Source: Granulicella arctica (lineage in GTDB: Bacteria > Acidobacteriota > Terriglobia > Terriglobales > Acidobacteriaceae). From it: a stretch of DNA of 64,000 nucleotides. Made by a program: the position numbers and the translations under genes. The notes beneath the pieces are model-generated. The model was not told where the DNA came from, searched no databases, and was given only the letters and a program-made list of their open reading frames with translations. Each line of letters opens with the position of its first letter. Within the stretch, counting starts at the first letter, position 1. Where the stretch lies: NCBI RefSeq assembly GCF_025685605.1, contig NZ_JAGTUT010000003.1, forward strand, positions 1 through 64,000, read 5' to 3'. Shown here piece after piece: positions 35,361-43,680 of this stretch.

Positions 35361-36359
35361 CTATGCCCGCGCTATAGGCAGTTCATCCCATCGTGTCGTC
35401 CACCGTGGCGAGCGATGCTCTGCCCTGAGCTTCCAAACGGCCTCCTTCGGCCCTGCACCGAGGATGCGGACTGTATCGCGCCCGAGGGTGACGTTGAGCT
35501 TGTCCATGGCTCTCCAGGCCCGTTCCCGCTTCTCGCGGTCCAGCTCGCCCCACAGGGCCGGTTGGCGGATAGTTTCGGGCATCAGCTCCGTGATCATCAC
35601 ACCGCACTTCGAGTAGCTGAAGCCGTCGCGCCAGAGCCGTTCGCCCAGGCGCACGGCCAGAGCGACCACTTCTCCGGTGTCGTTGGTCGTCTCGGAGAAC
35701 CGCGCCGAGGCTCCATTCGAGTAGAACGGGTCGTTGTTGAAGGTATTCGTGTGCATGAAGACGAAGATGTTCTCGGCGGCCACCTTGTACCGGCGCATCT
35801 TCTCCGCTGCTCGGGTGGCGTAGCTTGCGATGGCCTCGCGCATCTCCTGCCAGGACGTGACCGGAGCCCCGAAGCTGCGTGTCACCGCGATTCCCTTCCT
35901 GGTGGGCTCCATCAGCTCCAGCGGCAGGCAGGAGATCCCACGCAGCTCGTAGACCGTCCGGCCACCCGTCACCGTCAGCAGCGCCCGCGCGTTGTCCGGA
36001 TCGAGGGCGGCGAGATCGGCGGCCGTCTGGACTCCGATCTTGGCTAGCTTTGCGGCTGACGCCGCGCCGATCCCCCAGACTTCATCGACCGGCACAGTGG
36101 ACAGCAGATCGGCCCGCACTTGGTTGGAACGCAGATCGCAGACGCCACGATACTGCGGCCGCTTTTTGGCGATGAAATTGGCGACCTTCGCGAGCGTCTT
36201 TGTCGGCCCGATTCCAACGCAGGTCGGGATGCCAACCCAGCGCAGCACGCGCGCGAGAGGTTCCACTTCCCTTTCGCGGAACTCGCCCAGGTTCAGGAAG
36301 CTTTCATCGATCGAGTAGGTCTCAATCGTCGGCACCATCGAGTCAAGGGTCTGAACCAC
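35361..36359 (-). pseudogene. umuC: umuC-like Y-family polymerase, N-terminus missing
   Basis: The 332-residue frame begins at VQTLDSMVPTIETYSIDESFLNLG, which is about residue 90 of UmuC (palm motif with SIDE acidic pair). It then shows GIGPTKTLAKVANFIAKK, WGIGAASAAKLAKIGVQTAADLA (helix-hairpin-helix) and SVTRSFG-like IAVTRSFGAPVTSWQ (little-finger start), finishing as normal at RWDELPIARA. The palm's first Asp region (residues 1-90) is absent; remnants such as INGDVSHRVV occur upstream but behind stop codons. Without the first catalytic Asp it cannot synthesise DNA. No umuD is present. The breakdown lies next to the TetR operator region at 36561. Confidence 0.85.
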
Positions 36360-36560
36360 TCGATGACTTACGTCGCCGTTTATGTGGAATGGAAATGCAA
36401 GCCCTATTTATGTCTTGCTTCCCAGAACACTCGTCGTCGAAACGGCGGGAGTGTGGGAATCCCAAAGGGATTTCCAAGGGTTGAGGGAAGGGTGGGAGCC
36501 GGTCCTTTGGCTTCCATGCTTTCCTCAACCTGTCACTTCCACGGTCTGCCCGAAAGTAAT

Positions 36561-36624
36561 TTGACCGCGTTCAATAGTTCTTGACCTCTGCGAACTGAGC
36601 GCGCATGATTTGACCATGGTCAAA
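36561..36624 (+). promoter_or_regulatory. tetR promoter with TTGACC operators
   Basis: TTTGACCATGGTCAAA (36609-36624) is a perfect 16-bp palindrome that covers the ATG start codon at 36616. TTGACCGCGTTCAA (36561-36574) is a second, imperfect copy. Between them TTGACC (36581-36586) and CATGAT (36604-36609), 17 bases apart, form a plausible promoter. Repressor bound over the start would block both initiation and translation start; likely autoregulation. Confidence 0.65.
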
Positions 36625-37302
36625 AATGAGCTGGCAACGGATAAAGGTGAGCAAACCCGCAAGCAAATCTTTTCGAGCGCTCTTGAGCTCTTCCGGGAGC
36701 GCGGATTCGATGCCACCACCATGCAAGCCATCGCATCTCATGCCGGCGTCGTGAAGAGCGCCGCCTACTACTACTTCCCCAGCAAAGAAGCTTTGATCCA
36801 GGCTTATTACGAGAATGTTCAGGCCGCGCAGGAGCGTCTTTGCGAAGAACTCTTTGTCACGACCAAAGACTTGAAAACCCGTTTGGTCACAGCTCTGCAT
36901 TCAAAGTTTGACTTGACCAAGGATGATCGCAATCTGCTCGGAGTGGTTTTCAGGTATACCGGTGAGCCCCACCATCCACTCTCCTGCCTCGGTCCTGGCA
37001 CCGCCGAGATTCGCCGTCGTAGCACGCAGGTGTTCCAGGACGCCATCGCAGAGGAGAAGCTGCCTCAGGACCTTCGTGTCCTGCTTCCGCTTGCACTCTG
37101 GGCGTTGCAGATGGGACTGCTGGTGATGTTTCTCTACGACGACTCCGAAAACCAGCAACGAACACGCCGAATGGCGGATGGTGCCCTGAACCTGACATTG
37201 AAGCTGCTTGGGCTTGCAAAACTTGCCATCCTGAAGCCCATCCGGAGGGCGGTTCTCGAGTTGTTGCAACAAGCTGAACTGCTCCCAGGAGATTCCCTAT
37301 GA
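36616..37302 (+). CDS. TetR/AcrR family regulator of the SRPBCC/epimerase operon
   Basis: About 228 residues. The helix-turn-helix is DATTMQAIASHAGVVKSAAYYYF followed by SKEALIQAYY, a normal TetR pattern. The start ATG 36616 lies within a perfect palindrome. The C-terminal domain (FDLTKDDRNLLGVVFRYTGEPHHPLSCLGPGTAEI) is of the TetR_C type found in Terriglobia next to SRPBCC-epimerase operons. Its stop overlaps the next start (ATGA, 37299-37302), so it is the first gene of a translationally coupled five-gene operon, which it probably controls. Confidence 0.9.
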   Translation: MVKNELATDKGEQTRKQIFSSALELFRERGFDATTMQAIASHAGVVKSAAYYYFPSKEALIQAYYENVQAAQERLCEELFVTTKDLKTRLVTALHSKFDLTKDDRNLLGVVFRYTGEPHHPLSCLGPGTAEIRRRSTQVFQDAIAEEKLPQDLRVLLPLALWALQMGLLVMFLYDDSENQQRTRRMADGALNLTLKLLGLAKLAILKPIRRAVLELLQQAELLPGDSL

Positions 37303-37814
37303 TCCAAATCGATGAAACCACTCTCATCCACGCCCCGATTGAGCGCTGCTTCGATCTCTCCCGAAGTGTTGAAGTGCACTTACTCGCAAACGTTCACTCC
37401 GGAGAACAAGCCATGGCCCTCGGCGGTGTCACGTCCGGCCTTGTGGGGCTCTCACAGGAGGTGACGTGGCGGGCGAAACACTTCGGCGTCTGGCAGACCC
37501 TGACCAGCAAGACGACCGCTATGGAGTCGCCTCGATATTTTCAGGTGACGATGGTCCGAGGGATCTTCCGCTTCATGCAGGCCGACCACCTGTTCCGCTC
37601 CGTCAAGCCTGGTATCACCGCAATGACCGATCGCTTCTGTATCGCGGCCCCTCTTCCGGTGCTTGGTCCGATTGCCGAGGCTATCTTCCTGCGCCGCTAC
37701 ATGCTTGCGCTTCTGCGTGAGCGAAACGCTGTCATCAAGCAAGTCGCCGAATCCGCAGACTGGCAGCGGTATCTGCAGAGCGAGCCTGATCAGGAAAGAT
37801 GCTCGTCCTTATGA
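37299..37814 (+). CDS. SRPBCC (START/Bet v1-like) family protein
   Basis: A 171-residue SRPBCC-fold protein: TLIHAPIERCFDLSRSVEVHL (start of helix-grip), MALGGVTSGLVGLSQEVTWRAKHF, YFQVTMVRGIFRFMQADHLF and a C-terminal long helix with LRRYMLALLRERNAVIKQVAE. Members bind hydrophobic ligands in a central pocket. ATGA overlaps link it to tetR upstream and to the epimerase gene downstream (37811-37814). The SRPBCC protein with a TIGR01777 epimerase is a known pairing in Bacteria; a combined role in lipid or isoprenoid handling is inference. Confidence 0.88.
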   Translation: MIQIDETTLIHAPIERCFDLSRSVEVHLLANVHSGEQAMALGGVTSGLVGLSQEVTWRAKHFGVWQTLTSKTTAMESPRYFQVTMVRGIFRFMQADHLFRSVKPGITAMTDRFCIAAPLPVLGPIAEAIFLRRYMLALLRERNAVIKQVAESADWQRYLQSEPDQERCSSL

Positions 37815-38763
37815 AAATTGTCATTCAGGTGGAAGCGGACAGGTCGGCACGATTCTCGCTCGACACTTTCACAACGAGGGCAACCAAGTCTTAGTCCTGA
37901 GCCGGCACGTGCAGAAAACGCCATGGCTTACGCTTCACTGGGACGGTGAAACACTGGGGCCTTGGCTCGCCGACCTAGACGATAGCGATGTCTGGATCAA
38001 TCTTGCAGGCAGAAGTGTGAATTGCCGCTATAACAGGAAGAATCGCAGAGAAATTCTAGATTCACGTGTTCTGTCTACGTCAGTGCTCCATGAAGCCATC
38101 ACACGGCTTGAGAGCCCGCCAGAAGTCTGGCTCAACGCCAGCACCGCGACTATTTATCGTCACGCGCTTGATCGCTCGATGGATGAAGCCAGTGGCGAAT
38201 TGGGTGGAAACGAGCCGGGAGCACCGGATACGTGGAACTTCTCCATCGAAGTCGCAAGAGCCTGGGAAGAGGCGTTCTTCTCCATCAAGACTCCAGGGAC
38301 GCGTCAGGTGGCTCTGCGAAGTGCCATGACCTTCAGTCCCGACCGCGGGGGCGTCTTCGATGTCTTCTCAAAACTGGTTCGTCACGGCCTGGGTGGTACG
38401 AATCTACCCGGAACACAGTTTGTTTCCTGGATCCATGAGGTTGACTTTATTCGGACAGTCGAATTCTTGATCGGCAATCCGGCCATTTCAGGACCTATAA
38501 ACGCTGCGTCTCCTCATCCACTTCCAAACTCGCAGTTTCTCCGTATTCTGCGCAAGGCGTGGGGCGCTCGCTTTGGAGTGCCGACCCTACCGTGGTTGCT
38601 TGAGATCGGTACGTTCCTGCTCCGCACCGAATCCGAGTTGGTTCTGAAGAGTCGCCGCGTTGTGCCGGGTCGACTACTTGATGCAGGGTTTACATTTCGC
38701 TATCCAACATGGCACCAGGCTGCGCCGGACCTCGTTGCCCGCTCGCGGAGGTATGCCCTGTGA
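37811..38763 (+). pseudogene. TIGR01777-type NAD-dependent epimerase, one-base frameshift at N-terminus
   Basis: The start ATG 37811 overlaps the previous stop and reads MKIVI, then shifts frame; the next frame continues GGSGQVGTILARHFHNEGNQVLVLSR, an NAD-binding Rossmann start. One base near 37825 restores MKIVI-x-GGSGQVG. The body has DVWINLAGRSVNCRYN, RVLSTSVLHEAI and NASTATIYRHALDRSMDEAS, the YfcH-type catalytic region, and a C-terminal SQFLRILRKAWGARFGVP. TIGR01777 enzymes are single-domain sugar- or lipid-nucleotide epimerase-like proteins of unknown substrate. A homopolymer T slip could equally explain it. Confidence 0.82.
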
Positions 38764-39668
38764 CCGCAACGTCTGGTCTATACATTGAGATCGACATCCA
38801 AGCTGACATCGATCTAGTTTGGCGCCTCAGCCAGGATCCGGCTTCGCATCAGCGCTGGGACCTGCGCTTCAGCGAGATTGAGTACCTCCCGCGACCGAAT
38901 CCTAACGAACCGCAACGTTTCCTCTACCAGACACGCATAGGCTTCGGTCTTGCTGTCGCTGGCACCGGCGAGAGCATGGGGCAGCGGGACTCTCCAGGAG
39001 GAGATCGAACATCTTCGCTGCGATTTGCGTCGGACGATGGGAAGTCGCTCATCACAACTGGGTCCGGTTATTGGCGCTACCTTCCTAACCAGCGTGGCGT
39101 ACGTTTCCTTACCTGGTACGACTACGAGGTGCGCTTTGGCTCTCTGGGGCGCTGGGTCGACCGCCTGCTCTTCCGGCCCCTGATGGGCTGGGCAACTGCC
39201 TGGAGCTTCGACCGGCTTCGTCTTTGGGCTGAAACCGGACAGACACCCGAATCCACGCTCAGGTTCTCCCTTATCCATGGTGTGGCCCGCATCACTCTGG
39301 CGGCCATCTGGTTCTGGCATGGGCTTATGCCAAAGCTCCTCTTTCACCACGTTGACGAGCAGACAATGCTCGTTCAGGCTGGTTTTTCGATTAGGCTTCT
39401 GCCCTGGCTGGGTGGGCTTGAGATCGTGTTTGCCTTGATCATCTTGGCCAGTTGGAGTTGGCGCTACATCTTCCCCGTCAATATCGTGATCATGGTTTTA
39501 GCCACGCTCGGTGTCGCTCATTCTTCACCGGAGTACATCCGGGCAGCTTTCAATCCTGTAACGCTCAACCTCTCCGTCATCGCGCTCTCTCTTGCGGGCT
39601 GGCTTTCGTCACCCATGCTGGCCTTAGCGAGTCGCTGCCGTCGCAAGCCGGCCAAGGAGCAACCATGA
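38760..39668 (+). CDS. SRPBCC domain fused to DoxX-like membrane domain
   Basis: About 302 residues starting at GTG 38760, overlapping the epimerase stop (GTGA). The N-terminal half is SRPBCC-like (IEIDIQADIDLVWRLSQDPASHQRWDLRFSEIEYL then YRFAS-type strands). The C-terminal half has four hydrophobic helices (IHGVARITLAAIWFWHGLM, LPWLGGLEIVFALIILASW, YIFPVNIVIMVLATL, LSVIALSLAGWLS) matching DoxX-like proteins. A soluble lipid-binding domain tethered to a membrane domain suggests handling of a hydrophobic molecule at the inner membrane (inference). Its stop overlaps the DUF4166 start. Confidence 0.85.
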   Translation: MTATSGLYIEIDIQADIDLVWRLSQDPASHQRWDLRFSEIEYLPRPNPNEPQRFLYQTRIGFGLAVAGTGESMGQRDSPGGDRTSSLRFASDDGKSLITTGSGYWRYLPNQRGVRFLTWYDYEVRFGSLGRWVDRLLFRPLMGWATAWSFDRLRLWAETGQTPESTLRFSLIHGVARITLAAIWFWHGLMPKLLFHHVDEQTMLVQAGFSIRLLPWLGGLEIVFALIILASWSWRYIFPVNIVIMVLATLGVAHSSPEYIRAAFNPVTLNLSVIALSLAGWLSSPMLALASRCRRKPAKEQP

Positions 39669-40342
39669 TCTCCATCTACGAACGCGCTCTTGGTGCCGAT
39701 TTCTCCAGGCTTCATCCCCAGATTCAACGCCGCTTCTCCCTTCATTCACAGTCTGGGATCGGTGCAGTGGGCACCGGAACGATGAAACGGATATGGCACG
39801 GAGCTCCCTATACACTGCCCTTCTTGTACGTCGGCACTTGGAGGAGCATCATGTTTCCTGAACATGGAAAGGATGTTCCATTCAGGATCGAGAACTACGC
39901 CTACATTGATCCTCTCGGTCGGGAAACTGTGAGTTGGGTGCGGACCTTCGCCACGAAACACAAGCGCCGCTTTGACGCCTACATGATCTTCAGCGAAGAA
40001 CGCGGCTGCATCATCGACTACCTCGGGACCCACCAGCACCTGGCGGTGGATATACAGGTGAGCGTTGCTGACAATGGCGGCCTTCGCCTCCGCTCTGGAG
40101 AACAGCGCTTCTACGAAGGACCGGTCGCCTTTCGCTTTCCATGGCTCTTCACTGGAGTAGCAGATGTTTGTGAGTGGTATGACGACGGTCAGGAATGCTT
40201 CTGCATCGATGTGAGTGCCAGAAACCGGATCTGGGGCGCGCTCTTCGGATACCGTGGTCGGTTCACAGTCGATTGGGTCAAGATGTCTCTGGAGCAGGTC
40301 CCGAGCGCGGTTTTGCCCAAGCGGCCGGAAGCGCGAGTGTGA
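39665..40342 (+). CDS. DUF4166 domain protein
   Basis: About 225 residues. The start ATG 39665 overlaps the previous stop (ATGA). DUF4166 marks are YERALGADFSRLHPQIQRRFSL, AVGTGTMKRIWHG, FPEHGKDVPFRIENYAY, WVRTF and the C-terminal GRFTVDW. DUF4166 domains are commonly fused or adjacent to TIGR01777 epimerases, consistent with the operon here. It has no membrane helix. Its biochemical role is unknown; the operon TetR-SRPBCC-epimerase-SRPBCC/DoxX-DUF4166 suggests one pathway. Confidence 0.88.
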   Translation: MISIYERALGADFSRLHPQIQRRFSLHSQSGIGAVGTGTMKRIWHGAPYTLPFLYVGTWRSIMFPEHGKDVPFRIENYAYIDPLGRETVSWVRTFATKHKRRFDAYMIFSEERGCIIDYLGTHQHLAVDIQVSVADNGGLRLRSGEQRFYEGPVAFRFPWLFTGVADVCEWYDDGQECFCIDVSARNRIWGALFGYRGRFTVDWVKMSLEQVPSAVLPKRPEARV

Positions 40343-40726
40343 CACTGCATCAACCTAGCGTGAGGCGCCCCTTAACCCGAAGCCAGGACCGTGACGTGCA
40401 TCGATCCAAGGACCGGAGTGACAGCAAAAAATCCATTATTTCCATTAGCGTTGAGAAAGCTGACGTCAAAGCCTGCGCAAAAGGTACCGTGGCCGCATAT
40501 CTGCAACCGTGATGTTATTTGGAAGCCACTACCGTGAGTCTCGATGAGTGCTTTGGCCTGTTGTCGCCAGTCAAAAAGACCCGCTTCGGATGCTCACCGG
40601 TCGATCGTATGTAATACGGTCCACACGGTGGGGTACGAATGGTGGGGTGGTGGGCTGACATCCTGCGAAACCACATCTCCAGGTGCCGAGATGTGGGGGC
40701 ACCCGGCAGTCTCCGGCGGATCGGAA
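40343..40726. other. intergenic region, no gene supported
   Basis: No frame resembles a known protein and no tRNA or terminator was recognised. It separates the DUF4166 operon from the leftward nuclease-like genes and could hold an attachment site for the island, but I see no matching core sequence. Confidence 0.4.
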
Positions 40727-41482
40727 TTAATGATTCGCCAAGCTGTAGAAATAAGCAATTGGCCTCAACAGCTCCTCTTTGACTCGCCACGGTTGAATGA
40801 CGCGAATTTCGCCGCCCGCGGCCTCATTCCCATTCTTCAGATGGATATTCGTGATAATCGCCAAAGCCATCTGCGCTGAACGCGCCTTGCTAAGTTCAAC
40901 TTCGTTTCTCGTCAGGATGATTTCTTCAGCCTCGCCTTGCGTCGCCTTCACCTCAACCCAAAGACTCACGTTTCCCCGTCCGCAACGTAAATCATACGGT
41001 TTGCCACGTCGCTCCACCACGTATCCCTCTCGGGCGAAGTGTGCCTCCGCGAGTGCCATACCCCGCTCCTCAATTGCTTTCCGGGCAGAAGTCGACAGTA
41101 AGAATCCCCCACTACCAACCGCGAGATGAGTATCGAGATCATTCTGAAACGAGAAGGTCGCACGTTCATGGCGGATTGCTTTGGCGAATCCATACGCATA
41201 ATTCTCAGTAGTGGTGTCGATCTTCAAACCGCCCCTGCGTCTGATCTGATTTACTGACTTCTGTATGGATCTCGGATTGATTTCCGCGAAGTTGGCCATA
41301 AGAAGATCAATGTAGTCGAAGTCGACGCGAAACTTGGATTTAGCGTTGATCGGCTGGAATCGAACTCCTTTTTCATCAATGCTAACGATTGCAAGCTTAG
41401 AGGCATTCTTGCGACTCGCATGACCGCCAGACTGGATTACGTCTCCGACTTTATACAATCCTTGAAACTCGCTGCGATCCAT
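40727..41482 (-). CDS. DUF3883 protein, restriction-nuclease-like
   Basis: About 251 residues from ATG 41482, which has AAGGA upstream; ATG 41554 is in frame but unlikely. The C-terminal half shows AEAHFAREGYVVERRGKPYDLRCGRGNVSLWVEVKAT, i.e. PYD-x-n-W-V-E-V-K-A, the PD-(D/E)xK core of DUF3883 (NO VEIN-like) domains, followed by ILTRNEVELSKA. The N-terminal half has no recognised domain. DUF3883 domains occur in restriction and conflict proteins. It follows the Zn-ribbon nuclease-like gene on the same strand with a 50-bp gap, so the two may be one unit. Confidence 0.75.
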   Translation of the reverse strand: MDRSEFQGLYKVGDVIQSGGHASRKNASKLAIVSIDEKGVRFQPINAKSKFRVDFDYIDLLMANFAEINPRSIQKSVNQIRRRGGLKIDTTTENYAYGFAKAIRHERATFSFQNDLDTHLAVGSGGFLLSTSARKAIEERGMALAEAHFAREGYVVERRGKPYDLRCGRGNVSLWVEVKATQGEAEEIILTRNEVELSKARSAQMALAIITNIHLKNGNEAAGGEIRVIQPWRVKEELLRPIAYFYSLANH

Positions 41483-41531
41483 TAGATTCCTTCTTCCATA
41501 AAGCCTCTCAACCGAGTCTGGCTCACAATCT

Positions 41532-42239
41532 TCATTTGACGAAGGCTGAACCATTCACAAAACCAGCTGTTGATTCGCCGCAATGTGGACAGGATCTAGA
41601 CGTTTTCCTGTTAAGCATCTCCGAGACGATAAAAATGCTCTGACACTTCGGGCACCGCACTGCCACGTTGTTACCGAGCTTATCGATTAGGAAACTGGGA
41701 CACTCCTCCGCCATATTCTGAAGCCGTGTGAACTCGATAGTTCCCGGCTGCGCCCCATCCCTCGGCGCGATCCAGAAGTGATTTTCAAAGTGATCTCTTG
41801 ACCATCGGAGGGCCAGAAATATTTCTCCCTTAGCAATCTGTGCATTCCGTTCAAGATATTTGCTGACGAGAGATTCCAGATCGCCGTCATTGCCTTCGTA
41901 GATAAAGAGCTTAACGTCGCTCTTCACCCCTCGTAACTTGTCAAACGCCCACTCCAATCCATGCAAAGGATCGGTGTCCCACCACCATTGGGACTCACAT
42001 GCGATTCGACAGCCATAGTCAATTTCGAAGAGCATAAAGTCGCAGAGATACTCACCTCGATACGGCTTCTCTTCTGGGAAGATTTTCCAGCCTCTTGCGG
42101 ACGCCACTTCTTGCAAACTCTTGTAGACCGCAGCCGTCCAGGGTCCATTGTTAGGCGAATTATTCGCATGACTCACGATTCTTTCGCAAAAACGAGCCGC
42201 AAACTCTCCGATGTTCTCTTCATTGAATGGGCTGTTCAT
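41532..42239 (-). CDS. Zn-ribbon protein with possible PD-(D/E)xK domain
   Basis: About 235 residues, with ATG 42239 as likely start (MNSPFNEENIGEFAA); ATG 42278 is the alternative. The middle has GEYLCDFMLFEIDYGCRIACESQWWW, an acidic-x-acidic pattern with D...E-x-Q/K-like spacing that could be a PD-(D/E)xK variant. The C-terminus is a zinc ribbon: VRCPKCQSIFIV then SCPHCGESTAGF (two CxxC pairs). The combination suggests a DNA-binding or nuclease protein. It ends 50 bp before the DUF3883 gene start. I do not recognise a named family; nuclease assignment is weak. Confidence 0.55.
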   Translation of the reverse strand: MNSPFNEENIGEFAARFCERIVSHANNSPNNGPWTAAVYKSLQEVASARGWKIFPEEKPYRGEYLCDFMLFEIDYGCRIACESQWWWDTDPLHGLEWAFDKLRGVKSDVKLFIYEGNDGDLESLVSKYLERNAQIAKGEIFLALRWSRDHFENHFWIAPRDGAQPGTIEFTRLQNMAEECPSFLIDKLGNNVAVRCPKCQSIFIVSEMLNRKTSRSCPHCGESTAGFVNGSAFVK

Positions 42240-42597
42240 CCAAACAGTATGCCTTATATGTAGACCATGGCAGATCAAGTTCTTCGGCGGTGTAGGCCAA
42301 TCGTGGCTGACGCTTGGCCCCCATCCGACTCACCACCCAACCTGGGTGCCCGAAGCGTCGAGTCTGTGACGTGGGTCAGCAGGACGGCAAGACTGTAGAC
42401 ACATGGACAACTCGTTCGTCTCAGACCCCGGCGATTGAGCGGTAGTTCGCGGAAAAGTCCCTATGAACGCCGTTCTCATCATTTGTGATCTCGATGAGTG
42501 CTACATCGCCCGTGCGCTCATCCAGCCTACCGGCGTGAACTCTTTTCGGTTGGCGCATAGAGTGTTGGGCATGTCTGCGGCAGAGGAGGCCGCCAGT

Positions 42598-43557
42598 ATG
42601 CCCAAGAGGACCAGAAAGCATGTCGCCCGGAAGACAGTCCTTCGCCTGCCAGACCTCGATCATTCGAAGACCTCAGTATTGAACAGCTTGAGTTCGCCGC
42701 GGTCGCGGCGCAACTACAAGTTTGCGATGGAGCAGTTCATCGACTGGTACTGTTCGGAACCAAGACTAGCCCTGAACCGGATAGTAGTGCTCCGTTTCCG
42801 CCTACACCTCGAATCGATCGGATTAGCCGCAGGAACGATCAATCAGAGGCTTGCGGCGGTCAGAAGGCTGGCCTACGAAGCGGCAGACTCGGGTCTGCTG
42901 AGTCCGGAACTTGCTGCAGGCATACGGCGGGTCAAAGGCGTTAAGCAACTTGGATGCCGTGCGGGTAACTGGCTCAACCAGGATCAGGCTCGGCTGCTAC
43001 TTGAGAAAGCGAATGGGCAAGGCTTACGTCACGTTCGGGATGTCGCTATGATCGCGATCCTGCTCGGCTGCGGTCTACGCCGAGCTGAGCTATCGGGCCT
43101 GCGAAAGGAAGACATCCAAATCCGACAAGGACACTGGGCTATTGTGGACCTTGTCGGCAAGGGCAATCATGTTCGGACAGTTCCGATGCCGATCTGGGTG
43201 AAGTGTGCGGTTGACAGGTGGCTGACAGCTGCATCGGTGACCACGGGACGAGTGTTCAGGGCAGTAAGCCGTCACGGAACACCTTGGGGTACCGGCATTT
43301 CGGAGAACGTCGTCTGGTATGTTGTCCGGAGCTGTGCACTGCGTCTGGAGCTGGACCACCTCGCGCCTCACGATCTTCGGCGAACCTGCGCAAAGCTCTG
43401 CCACGCGAACGGAGGTGAACTCGAACAGATCCAGTTCCTTCTGGGGCACGCCTCCGTCCTGACCACTGAGCGATACCTGGGCTGCAAACAAAATCTGGAA
43501 GAACCCGTTAACGACCGCTTTGGCTGCCTGTTCTCCGGAGGGCTCGAATCGCGATAA
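42598..43557 (+). CDS. tyrosine recombinase / integrase
   Basis: About 319 residues from ATG 42598, which follows GAGGAGG; earlier in-frame ATGs at 42463 and 42571 lack good ribosome sites. The SAM-like N-terminal core is FAMEQFIDWYCSEPRLALN and catalytic residues are Arg in GCGLRRAELSGL, Lys in VGKGNHVRTVP, HxLRR in APHDLRRTCAKL, GH in LLGHASV, and nucleophilic Tyr in TTERYLGC. It is similar in size to XerC/phage-type integrases and would mediate site-specific recombination. It is the most likely carrier of the 31-43.5 kb island, but no att sites were seen. Confidence 0.88.
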   Translation: MPKRTRKHVARKTVLRLPDLDHSKTSVLNSLSSPRSRRNYKFAMEQFIDWYCSEPRLALNRIVVLRFRLHLESIGLAAGTINQRLAAVRRLAYEAADSGLLSPELAAGIRRVKGVKQLGCRAGNWLNQDQARLLLEKANGQGLRHVRDVAMIAILLGCGLRRAELSGLRKEDIQIRQGHWAIVDLVGKGNHVRTVPMPIWVKCAVDRWLTAASVTTGRVFRAVSRHGTPWGTGISENVVWYVVRSCALRLELDHLAPHDLRRTCAKLCHANGGELEQIQFLLGHASVLTTERYLGCKQNLEEPVNDRFGCLFSGGLESR

Positions 43558-43680
43558 GGCCTGTTCTCGCCAACCAAGCTTCGACCAGCCGAAGCTAACT
43601 GCCGACAGCGCGTAGCGGATCGGTCTTCAAACGCCAACTTGCTCCGCAACCTACCGCACGGATTTGGCTGAGCGCGTTCC

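Noticed and set aside
35115-36047. Long rightward open frame of about 310 codons.
   Set aside because: It is the opposite-strand shadow of the umuC relic, which has clear polymerase motifs; the frame has no recognisable protein sequence.
40541-42502. CTCGATGAGTGCT found both near 40541 and near 42490, a possible attachment-site core.
   Set aside because: Only 13 bases match, flanks differ and one copy is just upstream of the integrase gene; chance is likely.
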